Shown piece after piece: positions 35,705-43,065 of a stretch of 64,000 nucleotides of DNA (position 1 is its first letter; the number at the start of each line of letters is the position of its first letter). Source of the DNA: DASXZH01 sp036502005 (GTDB lineage: Bacteria; Armatimonadota; Fimbriimonadia; Fimbriimonadales; Fimbriimonadaceae); assembly GCA_036502005.1 (NCBI GenBank), contig DASXZH010000003.1, positions 4,808-68,807 of the forward strand, given 5' to 3'. The notes below the pieces were generated by a model. That model saw nothing but the letters and a program-made list of their open reading frames with translations. It ran no database searches and was not told the DNA's origin. Made by a program: the position numbers and the translations under genes.

Positions 35705-36294
35705 TCGGCGTGAATATCGGAGAATGCGAAATAGTCGTTGTTCGCGGAAGCGTACTCAACCAGGACGTGGACATGATCGTGAACGCCGCCAATACGCTCA
35801 TGCGCGGAGGCGGGGGCGTTGATGGCGCGATCCACATGGCGGCCGGGCGCGGGCTTTTGTTGGAACTTCAAAGAGTCGCTCCTCGCAGCTGTACTACGGG
35901 CGATGTAGTGGTAACAGGAGGGCACGCCACCGGCCACAGGCACATAGCTCACACGCCGGGGCCAATATGGCGCGGCGGAAACTGCGGGGAAGAGGAACTT
36001 CTGAATGCCTGCTACTGGAACTGTTTGGAAGCCGCACAGAACGTTAGAGCCGAAAGCATCGCGTTCTGCTCGATCTCTACTGGCGCCTATGGTTACCCAC
36101 TTGAGAAAGGGGCGCGGCAAGCGATGGAAGTTGTCGCGGACTGGCTCGTCCGGCATCAGGAGACCGCGCTGCAAAAGGTGGTGTTCGCCATGTTCCTGGC
36201 AGAAGAACACAGGGTCTATTCCGAGGCTTTAGATCGGCTGAAAATGGCGCGGACGAAGGGATTCGAACCCCCAACCCTCAGTTCCGAAGACTGA
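35701..36294 (+). CDS. macro-domain protein running antisense into tRNA-Arg
   Basis: About 197 aa from TTG 35701 (or 194 from GTG 35710). Macro domain: VVRGSVLNQDVDMIVNAANT, GGGGVDGAIHMAAG, IAHTPGPIW, IAFCSISTGAYGYPLEKGARQAM, all ligand-loop motifs for ADP-ribose or O-acetyl-ADP-ribose. The domain ends near YSEALDRLKMA; the last 14 codons (RTKGFEPPTLSSED) and the stop are the complement of the tRNA-Arg gene, so the gene has no stop of its own before the tRNA. Macro domains bind or hydrolyse ADP-ribose derivatives. Confidence 0.85.
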   Translation: MIGVNIGECEIVVVRGSVLNQDVDMIVNAANTLMRGGGGVDGAIHMAAGRGLLLELQRVAPRSCTTGDVVVTGGHATGHRHIAHTPGPIWRGGNCGEEELLNACYWNCLEAAQNVRAESIAFCSISTGAYGYPLEKGARQAMEVVADWLVRHQETALQKVVFAMFLAEEHRVYSEALDRLKMARTKGFEPPTLSSED

Positions 36295-36320
36295 TGCTCT
36301 ATCCGTTGAGCTACGTCCGC
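36245..36320 (-). tRNA. tRNA-Arg, anticodon UCG (TCG in DNA)
   Basis: Reverse strand, 76 bases with encoded CCA. Acceptor GCGGACG/CGTCCGC, discriminator G then CCA (36245-36247), D stem GCTC/GAGC, anticodon stem TCAGT/ACTGA around loop CTTCGGA (bases 34-36 TCG), variable GGGTT, T loop TTCGAAT with stem GGGGG/CCCTT (two G-U pairs). Reads CGA and, by wobble, other CGN codons. The macro-domain gene overlaps it on the other strand. Confidence 0.95.
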
Positions 36321-36344
36321 TTGAATGAAGGGAGTTTACCCGGG

Positions 36345-36407
36345 ACGGCCTTGGCCTCCGACATTCGGCTTTGGGCCTTCGGTATTCGGCTTTCGCCTTT
36401 CCGCATC
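36345..36407 (+). repeat. heptamer array, left arm near tRNA-Arg
   Basis: Nine consecutive units in one phase, e.g. CGGCTTT, GGGCCTT, CGGTATT, CGCCTTT. Confidence 0.85.
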
Positions 36408-36461
36408 GTTAGTGTAACTCTGGCTTCGCAGAATTGACCAGGGGAGTAGGCATAATTTGCT

Positions 36462-36503
36462 CTTCACCTAGGGCCGAATACCGTATACCGAATACCGGAT
36501 CAG
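36462..36503 (+). repeat. heptamer array, right arm, running into a stop codon
   Basis: Units GAATACC (36476), GTATACC, GAATACC, GGATCAG in one phase, the inverse words of the left arm at 36345-36407. The TGA stop of the reverse-strand gene (36500-36502) lies inside the last unit. Confidence 0.85.
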
Positions 36504-37285
36504 CTTGCTCCAACGAAAACCTTATCCGTCGCAGGTTGAGCCTGTCCCTGGAAGTGCGCTTCAACCAAAACAGACCTAGAAGCCAGTTCGCCAACCATAT
36601 AAGGCGATGGGGTGGTTACCGACACCTGAAGGGAGCCGTGAGGAGGAATGCTCATGCTAGATAACGCCATAGGATAGGCTGCGTTGCCCGCAAAGGGCGT
36701 AAGGATCACGTTGCTTCCGTTCACCACCATAGATAGCCTAAAGTCCACAATTGGGTAGCTGCTGGTGTTCACCATTGTAACTGTGCCAACCGCCGTTTCT
36801 TCGCCGTTGCCATTGTTGTTGGTGGAGATGTGGACTGAGGAAATTCTAACAGTCGGTGTCTCGACCGATTGCGGCTGAGTTTGGCTCGTTCCCGTTGTAC
36901 TGGTCGATCCCGCAGTTTGGCCAACGGCCTGGGTCATTCCCATGCCGCTTGTGGCGGACATTGATTGAGGCCCCCGAGCAGTCCCATTGGGGATGTTGCT
37001 CGGCGGAACTGTCCCCAAGATATGCATAGCAGTTGCCGCTTTTGGTGCGGGCGGCACCACGAGGCTGGTGGCATCGGGCGAGGTCTTGATGTGGGCCAAA
37101 CAAAAAACGGCAACTACTATCGCAATTGTAGCGACACTACCCTTTACAAAGTTGTGTTGCTTTTTAACTGGAGTAGCCGCAGCAATGGCAGTAAGGACAT
37201 CGAAGTGAGAGCTATAACGCCGTTTGCACCACTCGCAAACATCTGCGGAATCGCTTACCATCTGACAGAATGGACACTTTCTCAT
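36500..37285 (-). CDS. zinc-ribbon membrane-anchored protein
   Basis: 261 aa from ATG 37285 (MRKCPFCQMVSDSADVCEWC); the open frame to 37486 precedes the zinc ribbon with a non-matching 67 residues. Two CxxC pairs form a zinc ribbon, followed by a membrane helix (VATIAIVVAVFCLAHI), a Pro/Ser/Thr/Gln-rich linker (about 70-140) and a beta-sandwich-like outer domain (VGTVTMVNTSSYPIVDFRLSMVV). This layout of cytosolic zinc ribbon, span and outer domain is common in uncharacterised envelope proteins of this type of bacterium. Function unknown. Confidence 0.7.
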   Translation of the reverse strand: MRKCPFCQMVSDSADVCEWCKRRYSSHFDVLTAIAAATPVKKQHNFVKGSVATIAIVVAVFCLAHIKTSPDATSLVVPPAPKAATAMHILGTVPPSNIPNGTARGPQSMSATSGMGMTQAVGQTAGSTSTTGTSQTQPQSVETPTVRISSVHISTNNNGNGEETAVGTVTMVNTSSYPIVDFRLSMVVNGSNVILTPFAGNAAYPMALSSMSIPPHGSLQVSVTTPSPYMVGELASRSVLVEAHFQGQAQPATDKVFVGAS

Positions 37286-37644
37286 CGACCGATAACCCCT
37301 CTCTGCTCGCAGAAATAATAGTATAAGCGCGTTAGCTACTGCTTGAGCTACTGATTTTGAAAAATACAGCAATTCTTTACAAAGTAGTGCCCTTGGAAGA
37401 ATTTTGTTGACGGTTTCATAATTACGGGATGTTCGCGCGAGCCCGAAGAATCGGAAAATGAGAGGCTTTTTCTTAATGCCGGGCAAAACCCTTGCGCTAA
37501 GGTTCGCAATTTTCTCTGCTTCGTCTTGTTGAGCATGCGCGTCCCTTTGCTATTAACGCGAGAAGGGGCGGTTGCGCTACTTCTCGCAATATCAAAAAAA
37601 CACTTATTAAATAAGAATTTAGCCCGATAAGATTACTAAGAGCA
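37286..37644. other. spacer with a perfect hairpin at 37558-37587
   Basis: No gene supported. GCGAGAAG (37558-37565) and CTTCTCGC (37580-37587) form an 8-bp stem with a 14-base loop, upstream of the 37645 gene; no T-run follows on either strand. Confidence 0.5.
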
Positions 37645-37953
37645 ATGAACCAGACACTCGATCTACCAATCTGCGGTTTAGACGATTCTCTCCCGGATCA
37701 GCTATTCCTCTTGCACCATCCATCAAGCGCGAAGTATGGTTGCTATTGCCACGACGGGATCCACGGCCTTGCTGCATTCAGCACCGAAGTGGGAGCTTTT
37801 CGTTTTGCCGAGTATATCGATCTCAGCGGCATGTCCATTGAGGAGATGAGCTTTGATGAGGCTCGCGAAGTTGCAAAACAGCGTCCGTTGCCGGTTGTAT
37901 CTTTGATGCTTCTGGACCGCATGGACGACCCCAAGATCCATTTCGTGCGATAA
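37645..37953 (+). CDS. small protein of unknown function
   Basis: 102 aa from ATG 37645. Soluble, no signal or membrane segment. It contains two close histidine/cysteine pairs (LFLLHHPSS, YGCYCHDGIHGLAAF) and a helix (SIEEMSFDEAREVAKQRP), with a beta end (LPVVSLMLLDRMDDPKIHF). A terminator-like hairpin follows at 37982. Not recognised. Confidence 0.6.
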   Translation: MNQTLDLPICGLDDSLPDQLFLLHHPSSAKYGCYCHDGIHGLAAFSTEVGAFRFAEYIDLSGMSIEEMSFDEAREVAKQRPLPVVSLMLLDRMDDPKIHFVR

Positions 37954-37981
37954 GTTTTATTTCTGCACTTCTCTCTTCAAA

Positions 37982-38015
37982 GGCCGAGGATTCTCCCCCT
38001 CGGCCATTTTAATTT
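37982..38015 (+). terminator. rho-independent terminator after the 37645 gene
   Basis: Stem GGCCGAGG (37982-37989) / CCTCGGCC (37998-38005), then ATTTTAATTT. 28 bases after the stop. Confidence 0.65.
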
Positions 38016-38127
38016 GGGCCCTTGGTTTTCGGCCTTGGGCCTTCGGTGAAATCGGAATACGGATGCTTGTTACCGGAGGCCGGACGGCTAGCGCCCCTAG
38101 GGCCTAATACCGAATACCCAAGGCCGC
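38016..38127. repeat. paired heptamer arrays upstream of mqnD
   Basis: Left arm 38016-38050 has units CGGCCTT, GGGCCTT and CGGTGAA. Right arm 38086-38127 has GCCCCTA, GGGCCTA, ATACCGA and ATACCCA. The words match the arms at 36345-36503, so these arrays bracket two genes. Confidence 0.8.
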
Positions 38128-38153
38128 CCCCGGGTACTCTGGAAGACAACTTT

Positions 38154-38996
38154 ATGAAAATCCGCTTAGGGCACAGCCCTGATTCCGATGACGCCTTTAT
38201 GTTTTGGGGCCTTGCAAAGGGCGAAGTCAAAACAGATTATGAGTTTGAGCACATCCTTAAAGACATCCAGACCCTTAACGAGTGGGCGATGGAAGGGAAG
38301 TTGGAGTCGAGTGCAGTTTCGGTCCACGCATTTGCCTACGTGGCCGATAAATATGCGCTCCTACGCCATGGCGGTTCTTTTGGAGAGAACTACGGCCCAA
38401 TGGTTGTGGCGAAGAAGGCCCTATCGCCTCAGCAACTGAGAGAGACCACGATTGCCATTCCTGGCAAGCTAACGTCTGCATTCTTAGCTCTTAACCTTTA
38501 TTTCACAGAGAACTTCGGCCCGAACGTGAACTTCAACTACGAAGTGGTGCCATTCGACCAGATCATTCCAGCCATCCAGCGGGGTGACTACGAGGCCGGC
38601 CTTATCATCCACGAGGGGCAGTTGACCTACGAAAAAGAGGGCCTAAAACTGATTGTCGACCTCGGCCGCTGGTGGAACCGCATGACCGGTTTGCCCCTGC
38701 CCCTGGGTGTTAACGTGGTTCGCAAGGATTTGGGAACGGACGCCGTAAACGAAGTCAGCCGCTGTATGCGAGAGAGCATAGACGCCGGATTGAACCACCG
38801 TCCGGAGGCACTGGCCTACGCGCTTGAGTTCGCTCGCGGAATGGATTCCGGCACCAGCGACGAGTTTGTGGGAATGTACGTAAACGACCGAACCCGGGAT
38901 ATGGGCGAAGAAGGAGTGCGGGCGATCCGTCTCCTCCTCCAAAAGGGCTCAGAGATCGGGATCGTCCCGCTGGTTACGGTCGACGTAGTCGATTAA
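38154..38996 (+). CDS. mqnD: futalosine-pathway enzyme MqnD (1,4-dihydroxy-6-naphthoate synthase)
   Basis: 280 aa from ATG 38154 (MKIRLGHSPDSDDAFMFWGL), with GGAAG about 9 bases upstream; the open frame from 38022 lies in the repeat. Periplasmic-binding-protein-like fold: GHSPDSDDAF is the ligand loop, SVHAFAYVADKYALLRHGGSFG and PLPLGVNVVRKDLG are family blocks, HEGQLTYEKEGLKLIVDLGRWW another. MqnD releases dihydroxynaphthoate from cyclic dehypoxanthine futalosine in alternative menaquinone synthesis. No other mqn gene is nearby. The TAA interlocks with the convergent gene's TAA. Confidence 0.88.
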   Translation: MKIRLGHSPDSDDAFMFWGLAKGEVKTDYEFEHILKDIQTLNEWAMEGKLESSAVSVHAFAYVADKYALLRHGGSFGENYGPMVVAKKALSPQQLRETTIAIPGKLTSAFLALNLYFTENFGPNVNFNYEVVPFDQIIPAIQRGDYEAGLIIHEGQLTYEKEGLKLIVDLGRWWNRMTGLPLPLGVNVVRKDLGTDAVNEVSRCMRESIDAGLNHRPEALAYALEFARGMDSGTSDEFVGMYVNDRTRDMGEEGVRAIRLLLQKGSEIGIVPLVTVDVVD

Positions 38997-39826
38997 CTGC
39001 CAATCTGAGACTGGCCGCCGCCGCTTGGCGCCTGGAAATAGGTTGGGCTGTTGTCAGATCCACCTTGCTGTCCTTGTTGCTGCCCGCCTGCTACGGCTCC
39101 GGCTCCAGCACCGCCGCCACTCGTGCCGCCACCGGGGGGTGTCTGAATAGCAGCCAGATAGAACTGGTGAGCGTAGTTCAGAGTTACCGGGTCTGTAAAG
39201 ACGCGCAGCGAACTGTTCTGGCCCATGGCATGGGTGCCGTATTCTAAAGCTTCCCAAACCGCGATCTGCAGTCCCGCGCACTGCGAATCGGTGACCGCGT
39301 TCTTGGAATTAAGGGAGACGATTCTGCCTGCGAGAGGAACGTTGCCCTGAGCTTTTGAGGTCGGGATGGTGCGCACGCCATAGCTCTGCCCATCTCCGAT
39401 GGGCGATCTTATGCCTGCGCAATAGGACAGCCACTGTCTGCCGTTCTCGTCCTGAAACTGGAGCTTTCCGGCAAAGGTTTGCTCAATCTGGCCGTCAACT
39501 CGAACGGAAACGAGTTTGCCGGTGGTGCCACCCATGAACTGAATGGGCACCACGTCCATTTGACCTGCGCCGGCCATTGCAAAAGGAGCATTGCGCGCGA
39601 ACGAAATCGCGAGAGAACCTTCAGCAACGACTAAGCCTGCGCCAGCCATTACCAGAAGCGCCAAACCAAGCTTCTTGGTGTTTACCTTGGCAAAGCTTAC
39701 GCGAGCTTTTAACGTAGTCGAAAGGCCGCCGAAATCGATCGGCGACCGAAAACCGGGTCTAGAAAAGGTCTTCGATGGAAAGATACCTTTCGCCTGTATC
39801 GTAGTTAAACGTGAGGATCCGAGCAT
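38993..39826 (-). CDS. membrane-anchored protein with thioester-domain-like motif
   Basis: 277 aa if it starts at ATG 39826, which overlaps the end of cysK by 68 bases; no other start precedes the basic region FAKVNTKKLGLALLVMAGAG, so this start is likely though unusual. After the membrane helix an ectodomain contains WLSYCAGIRSPI and QCAGLQIAVWEALEYG, the Cys...Gln-x-AvW layout of surface thioester (TED-like) domains. The tail is Gly/Gln/Ser-rich. If the thioester is real the protein could covalently attach to targets; the call is tentative. ATG is 13 bases inside cysK's coding end zone, suggesting coupling. Confidence 0.6.
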   Translation of the reverse strand: MLGSSRLTTIQAKGIFPSKTFSRPGFRSPIDFGGLSTTLKARVSFAKVNTKKLGLALLVMAGAGLVVAEGSLAISFARNAPFAMAGAGQMDVVPIQFMGGTTGKLVSVRVDGQIEQTFAGKLQFQDENGRQWLSYCAGIRSPIGDGQSYGVRTIPTSKAQGNVPLAGRIVSLNSKNAVTDSQCAGLQIAVWEALEYGTHAMGQNSSLRVFTDPVTLNYAHQFYLAAIQTPPGGGTSGGGAGAGAVAGGQQQGQQGGSDNSPTYFQAPSGGGQSQIGS

Positions 39827-40667
39827 TGTCTGCTACCTCCGGCAATTTCTTGTTGACTGCAGCAAGTGCCGCGCCAGAAGAGATTCCCACCAGGATACCT
39901 TCCTCTTTGGCACATCTTCGCGCGAATTCAAAAGCATCTGCATCGGCTACTTCAATTGCGCCGTCAATAGCATCGACGTGGAGGTTCTTAGGAATGAAGC
40001 CGGCGCCCAATCCTTGCTGTCGGTGCGGACCAGGCGCGCCTCCACTGATCACGGGCGAAAGGTCTGGCTCAACCGCGAAAACCTTTAGGTTTGGCCATAG
40101 AGGTTTCAGAACCTCACCGCAAGCTGTGATATGGCCGCCTGTTCCGACGCCGGTGATGATGTAATCAAGTCCATCGGGGAAGTCGCGCAGGATTTCCTGC
40201 GCTGTGGTCGCCTTGTGGATATCCACGTTGGATGGGTTGTCGAACTGGCTTGGTATCCAAGAGTTCGGGGTCTCGGCATGGAGTTCGCTGGCTCTTTCGA
40301 TAGCGCCTTTCATGCCTTTCTCGCGGGGAGTTAGATCTAGTTCTGCACCGTATGCTTTGAGAATGCGGCGCCGTTCTATTGACATCGATTCCGGCATGAC
40401 GAGAATGAGCCTATAGCCTTTGACGGCCGCGACCATGGCGAGGCCGATACCTGTGTTGCCGGAAGTAGGCTCAATCAGGACGCTGTCCTTGTTGAGGTCG
40501 CCGCGCTTTTCCGCGTCCTCAATCATCGCGAGGGCGATTCGGTCCTTGATGCTTGCGCCTGGATTGGTTCGCTCCAACTTGATCCAAACCTCTCGGCCCG
40601 GAAACAGCTTGTTAATGCGGACATGAGGCGTGTTTCCAATCGTTTCCAGAATGTTGTTGTATTTCAT
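39759..40667 (-). CDS. cysK: cysteine synthase A
   Basis: 302 aa, AGGAG six bases upstream. PLP Lys in NPGASIKDRIALAM, substrate loop PTSGNTGIGLAMV, and the phosphate site GVGTGGHITACGE are intact. It converts O-acetylserine and sulfide to cysteine. The last residues (GERYLSIEDLF) match the family end. A structured region lies 45-82 bases upstream of the start (40712-40749). Confidence 0.95.
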   Translation of the reverse strand: MKYNNILETIGNTPHVRINKLFPGREVWIKLERTNPGASIKDRIALAMIEDAEKRGDLNKDSVLIEPTSGNTGIGLAMVAAVKGYRLILVMPESMSIERRRILKAYGAELDLTPREKGMKGAIERASELHAETPNSWIPSQFDNPSNVDIHKATTAQEILRDFPDGLDYIITGVGTGGHITACGEVLKPLWPNLKVFAVEPDLSPVISGGAPGPHRQQGLGAGFIPKNLHVDAIDGAIEVADADAFEFARRCAKEEGILVGISSGAALAAVNKKLPEVADNARILTFNYDTGERYLSIEDLF

Positions 40668-40711
40668 AGTTCTCCTTTCCTAAATCTAAAATGGCCCGCA
40701 TATTTGGGGTT

Positions 40712-40749
40712 GGGGAGAGGTTTCCGTGCGACTCCGGTCGCGACTCCCC
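40712..40749 (-). promoter_or_regulatory. structured leader between the PQ-loop gene and cysK
   Basis: GGGGAG (reverse strand, 40749-40744) pairs with CTCCCC (40717-40712); inside, GCGAC-CGGA-GTCGC makes a second stem, with an asymmetric loop ACGGAAACCT. The motif CGGAAACCT occurs again just upstream. It could be a regulatory RNA for cysK or simply the end of the upstream transcript. No known riboswitch class was recognised. Confidence 0.4.
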
Positions 40750-40776
40750 ATTTGAAACAGGTTTCCGGATTTGCCA

Positions 40777-41118
40777 TTAGATCCTTGCACCCACGGCCGA
40801 ATCGACGGTTTCCCCAGCTATCTCAGGAGCAAGCTGCTGCTGCTTTTTCTTCTTGGTTCGATAATAGATGACTTGCCCGAGCAACACCGAACGAAGCAGG
40901 ATTCCAATAAAGAAGAACCACCCAAACGCAGGTTGATGCTGGGTGATTGAGAGGGCAAGCCCAAAGAGACGCCCGACAATGTTTAGACCGGGAAAAAGGA
41001 AGCTGAACTCGTCAGCCTCCTTGAGCTTATACAGCCGATGGATTTGCGGCAAATAGGAGGCTTCAACTAAATAGAGCCCACTTCCTCCTACCACGGTGAT
41101 GATTTCTGTCCAACTCAT
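40777..41118 (-). CDS. PQ-loop/SemiSWEET-type three-span protein
   Basis: 113 aa. Three helices (ITVVGGSGLYLVEASYLPQ, FPGLNIVGRLFGLALSI, FGWFFFIGILLRSVLLGQVIYY). YLPQIHRLYKLKEADEFSF has the Pro-Gln of the PQ-loop/SemiSWEET family, which as dimers carry small sugars or other metabolites. Basic C-terminal tail rich in Lys/Gln. Transport substrate unknown. Confidence 0.75.
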   Translation of the reverse strand: MSWTEIITVVGGSGLYLVEASYLPQIHRLYKLKEADEFSFLFPGLNIVGRLFGLALSITQHQPAFGWFFFIGILLRSVLLGQVIYYRTKKKKQQQLAPEIAGETVDSAVGARI

Positions 41119-41357
41119 CCGTTCAGTTCTTGCGCCTTGATCTTGTTCATCTCAGGTAGCTGCGCCAGTTTGTAGGTTCGACTGTATCCACAAAGTTAGG
41201 CTTGACAGGCGTCAGCGTTCATTTTTATAACTACGAAGATTCTCCTTGAACAATTCGGACCATTGCTACGTTTCTAGAGGTTTCTCTTGACTTTTTTTAA
41301 AATACCGGATCATTTAAATCATTTATTATTTTATGGACTTTGGAGAGTAGGACACTG

Positions 41358-41363
41358 TAGGAT
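41358..41363 (+). promoter_or_regulatory. -10-like TAGGAT before the 41370 gene
   Basis: TAGGAT ends 6 bases before ATG 41370; an AT-rich stretch (41288-41340) lies upstream. 41119-41369 holds no gene. Confidence 0.35.
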
Positions 41364-41369
41364 TAAGCG

Positions 41370-41873
41370 ATGATCCACGCAATAGTAGCGGTCGTTTTGC
41401 TTCAATCTGGGATGAAACAGCAGGCGATTTTGCCGGCCAAGGATTCCGGGAATCTGCCTTTTACCCTCAGCGTGCCGCAATCCTGGCTCGTTAAAGGCGT
41501 TTGGCCGGTGCCCAAGGATACTGAGGATGGCTTTGTCCACCTGTGCGGGGGCAAGAACACTCTTACTCTTAGCCTGCAAAAGTATGCCAGTTCAAGCTTG
41601 TCGAACGTTCTGAGCAGCTTCGCGGTTCCAAAGAAAAAACACCCAGATCGATATTTCTCGGTGAAGGTTCCAGCCGGACAAGGAGCGCTGATCTTGGTTC
41701 CTATCAGCCACGAATCAGGAATTAGGGGCGCGCCGAGAGACTTGATAACCGGCCGCATATACTGCGGTAGCAACAGGGTTCTTTTCTACGAGTATTCATT
41801 CTTTGATCGTAAAGCAACGGTCGATGATCGTAAGTTGATGCTTTCGATTTTGCAGACCGTGAAGTTAAAGTAG
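41370..41873 (+). CDS. small secreted protein of unknown function
   Basis: 167 aa with a short hydrophobic N-terminus (MIHAIVAVVLLQSG). The mature part FTLSVPQSWLVKGVWPVPKD resembles the 22200 gene product in layout (VPxxW near the start), suggesting a PsbP/DUF1795-like fold. Ends by sharing one base with the GTG of moaB (TAGTG), so the two are coupled. Confidence 0.6.
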   Translation: MIHAIVAVVLLQSGMKQQAILPAKDSGNLPFTLSVPQSWLVKGVWPVPKDTEDGFVHLCGGKNTLTLSLQKYASSSLSNVLSSFAVPKKKHPDRYFSVKVPAGQGALILVPISHESGIRGAPRDLITGRIYCGSNRVLFYEYSFFDRKATVDDRKLMLSILQTVKLK

Positions 41874-42346
41874 TGTCAGCAAACTTATCTGCTCTAGTAG
41901 TTGTTGTTAGTGATTCGGTTTTTCAAGGTGCCTCCGAAGACCGATCCGGCGCCCTGCTTATTGAGTTGCTTTCAGTTCAGGGTTTGCGAATTGAGCCGCT
42001 GGTTATGGTTCCCGATGAGATTGACCTTATTCAGGCATCGGTGCGGGAATGCTCTGCCGACGTTATTGTCTTGACAGGCGGTACGGGCGTGTCGCCGCGA
42101 GACAATACGCCAGAGGCGATTCTTCCACTGATTGAGAAACGCTTGCACGGAGTTGAGGAAACAATCCGCTCGCACGGGATGAAGCAGACGCCAAACGCGA
42201 TGCTTAGCCGAACGGTTGTAGGCACACGGGGTAGACAGCTTATTCTGTGTTTGCCGGGATCTCCGGCCGCAGTCAAAGCCGCCGTAGAAGCAGTGTTTCC
42301 AACTGTTCTACATGTGTTCGATGTTTTTGATGGAAAACGACATTAG
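41873..42346 (+). CDS. moaB: molybdenum cofactor biosynthesis protein MoaB/Mog family
   Basis: 157 aa from GTG 41873. Family motifs ALVVVVSDSVFQG, IVLTGGTGVSPRDNTPEA and LILCLPGSPAAVKAAVE are present, the MoCF-binding fold that adenylates molybdopterin. No other moa/moe gene is near. Coupled to the upstream secreted protein (TAGTG). Confidence 0.9.
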   Translation: MSANLSALVVVVSDSVFQGASEDRSGALLIELLSVQGLRIEPLVMVPDEIDLIQASVRECSADVIVLTGGTGVSPRDNTPEAILPLIEKRLHGVEETIRSHGMKQTPNAMLSRTVVGTRGRQLILCLPGSPAAVKAAVEAVFPTVLHVFDVFDGKRH

Positions 42347-42557
42347 CCTGGACTTGTTGCTTTCGGGTAACACATTGGGCATGCTGAATTCCTACGATAT
42401 GCCACTTCTTCGTTTAAAGCTCAACAGCGGTGATCCAATAGATGCCGACCGGGCCATTTTCACTCTTTTGAGGCACATTGACCGCCTGGATGAGCGAGTG
42501 GGTGCGATCGAAAAAGAACTGCGTCAGCTTAAGGGTGAACCTGAAAAGACGTCTTAG
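42330..42557 (+). CDS. small helical protein overlapping moaB
   Basis: 75 aa from ATG 42330 (MENDISLDLLLSG); 42312 and 42321 are alternative ATGs. It overlaps the moaB end by 17 bases. The body reads LLRHIDRLDERVGAIEKELRQLKGEPEKT, a charged coiled-coil tail. Not recognised; probably co-translated with moaB. Confidence 0.6.
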   Translation: MENDISLDLLLSGNTLGMLNSYDMPLLRLKLNSGDPIDADRAIFTLLRHIDRLDERVGAIEKELRQLKGEPEKTS

Positions 42558-42625
42558 CCCACCAGTTCTCCTCAAGAAAGTTCAAAAAATGTAGAAAAGA
42601 CTACACATGTTCGTAATATCTGTGT

Positions 42626-42631
42626 TATAGT
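42626..42631 (+). promoter_or_regulatory. -10-like TATAGT before the 42638 gene
   Basis: TATAGT ends 6 bases before ATG 42638, placing transcription start at the ATG: the clearest leaderless candidate here. Confidence 0.5.
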
Positions 42632-42637
42632 AGACAC

Positions 42638-42928
42638 ATGTATGCCTCACAAGTAACTACAAACACAACGAACTGGGATTCAATCCTAAACGCAATGACA
42701 CAGGAAGTGAACCATACGCCAACGTGGACGGCTGTTGGTGGTTATAGATCGCACTACTATGCGGCACGTCCCGTGCGCAGAACGAGCGTTCGGCGGAAGA
42801 TAGCCTGGTCTCGAATCTTGCTGCCTTTGTTGGCTTTGGCTTGCATTTCTGCATACCAGGCAAACTCTAACACCGAGCAGCAGTATCAGAACGACTATCA
42901 GAGTATTTACAGCAAAGTGGCACGTTAG
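42638..42928 (+). CDS. small single-span membrane protein
   Basis: 96 aa. A polar N-terminal half (MYASQVTTNTTNWDS, TWTAVGGYRSHYYAA), a basic patch (RPVRRTSVRRKIAW), then one helix (SRILLPLLALACISAY) and a short outer tail. No family recognised. Its transcript is probably leaderless. Confidence 0.55.
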   Translation: MYASQVTTNTTNWDSILNAMTQEVNHTPTWTAVGGYRSHYYAARPVRRTSVRRKIAWSRILLPLLALACISAYQANSNTEQQYQNDYQSIYSKVAR

Positions 42929-42944
42929 GACCAGTCGGAGCCAT

Positions 42945-43062
42945 TTGGAGTGCGGGGATCTATCCCCGCTTTGATTAGGCGAGTTATCGCCACAAGGAGA
43001 GTTGTCCCGCCTAGCCAAGAAGTTGGCTAGGCCCAAGGCTGGGATAAATCGCCGCGCTCCAA
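42945..43062. repeat. intergenic hairpin element with terminal inverted repeats
   Basis: Ends TTTGGAGTGCGG and CCGCGCTCCAA are inverted (one mismatch). Inside are GCGGGGAT-CT-ATCCCCGC (42952-42969) and CCTAGCCAA-GAAG-TTGGCTAGG (43010-43031). The second hairpin could terminate transcripts from either side. Confidence 0.75.
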
Positions 43063-43065
43063 CCG

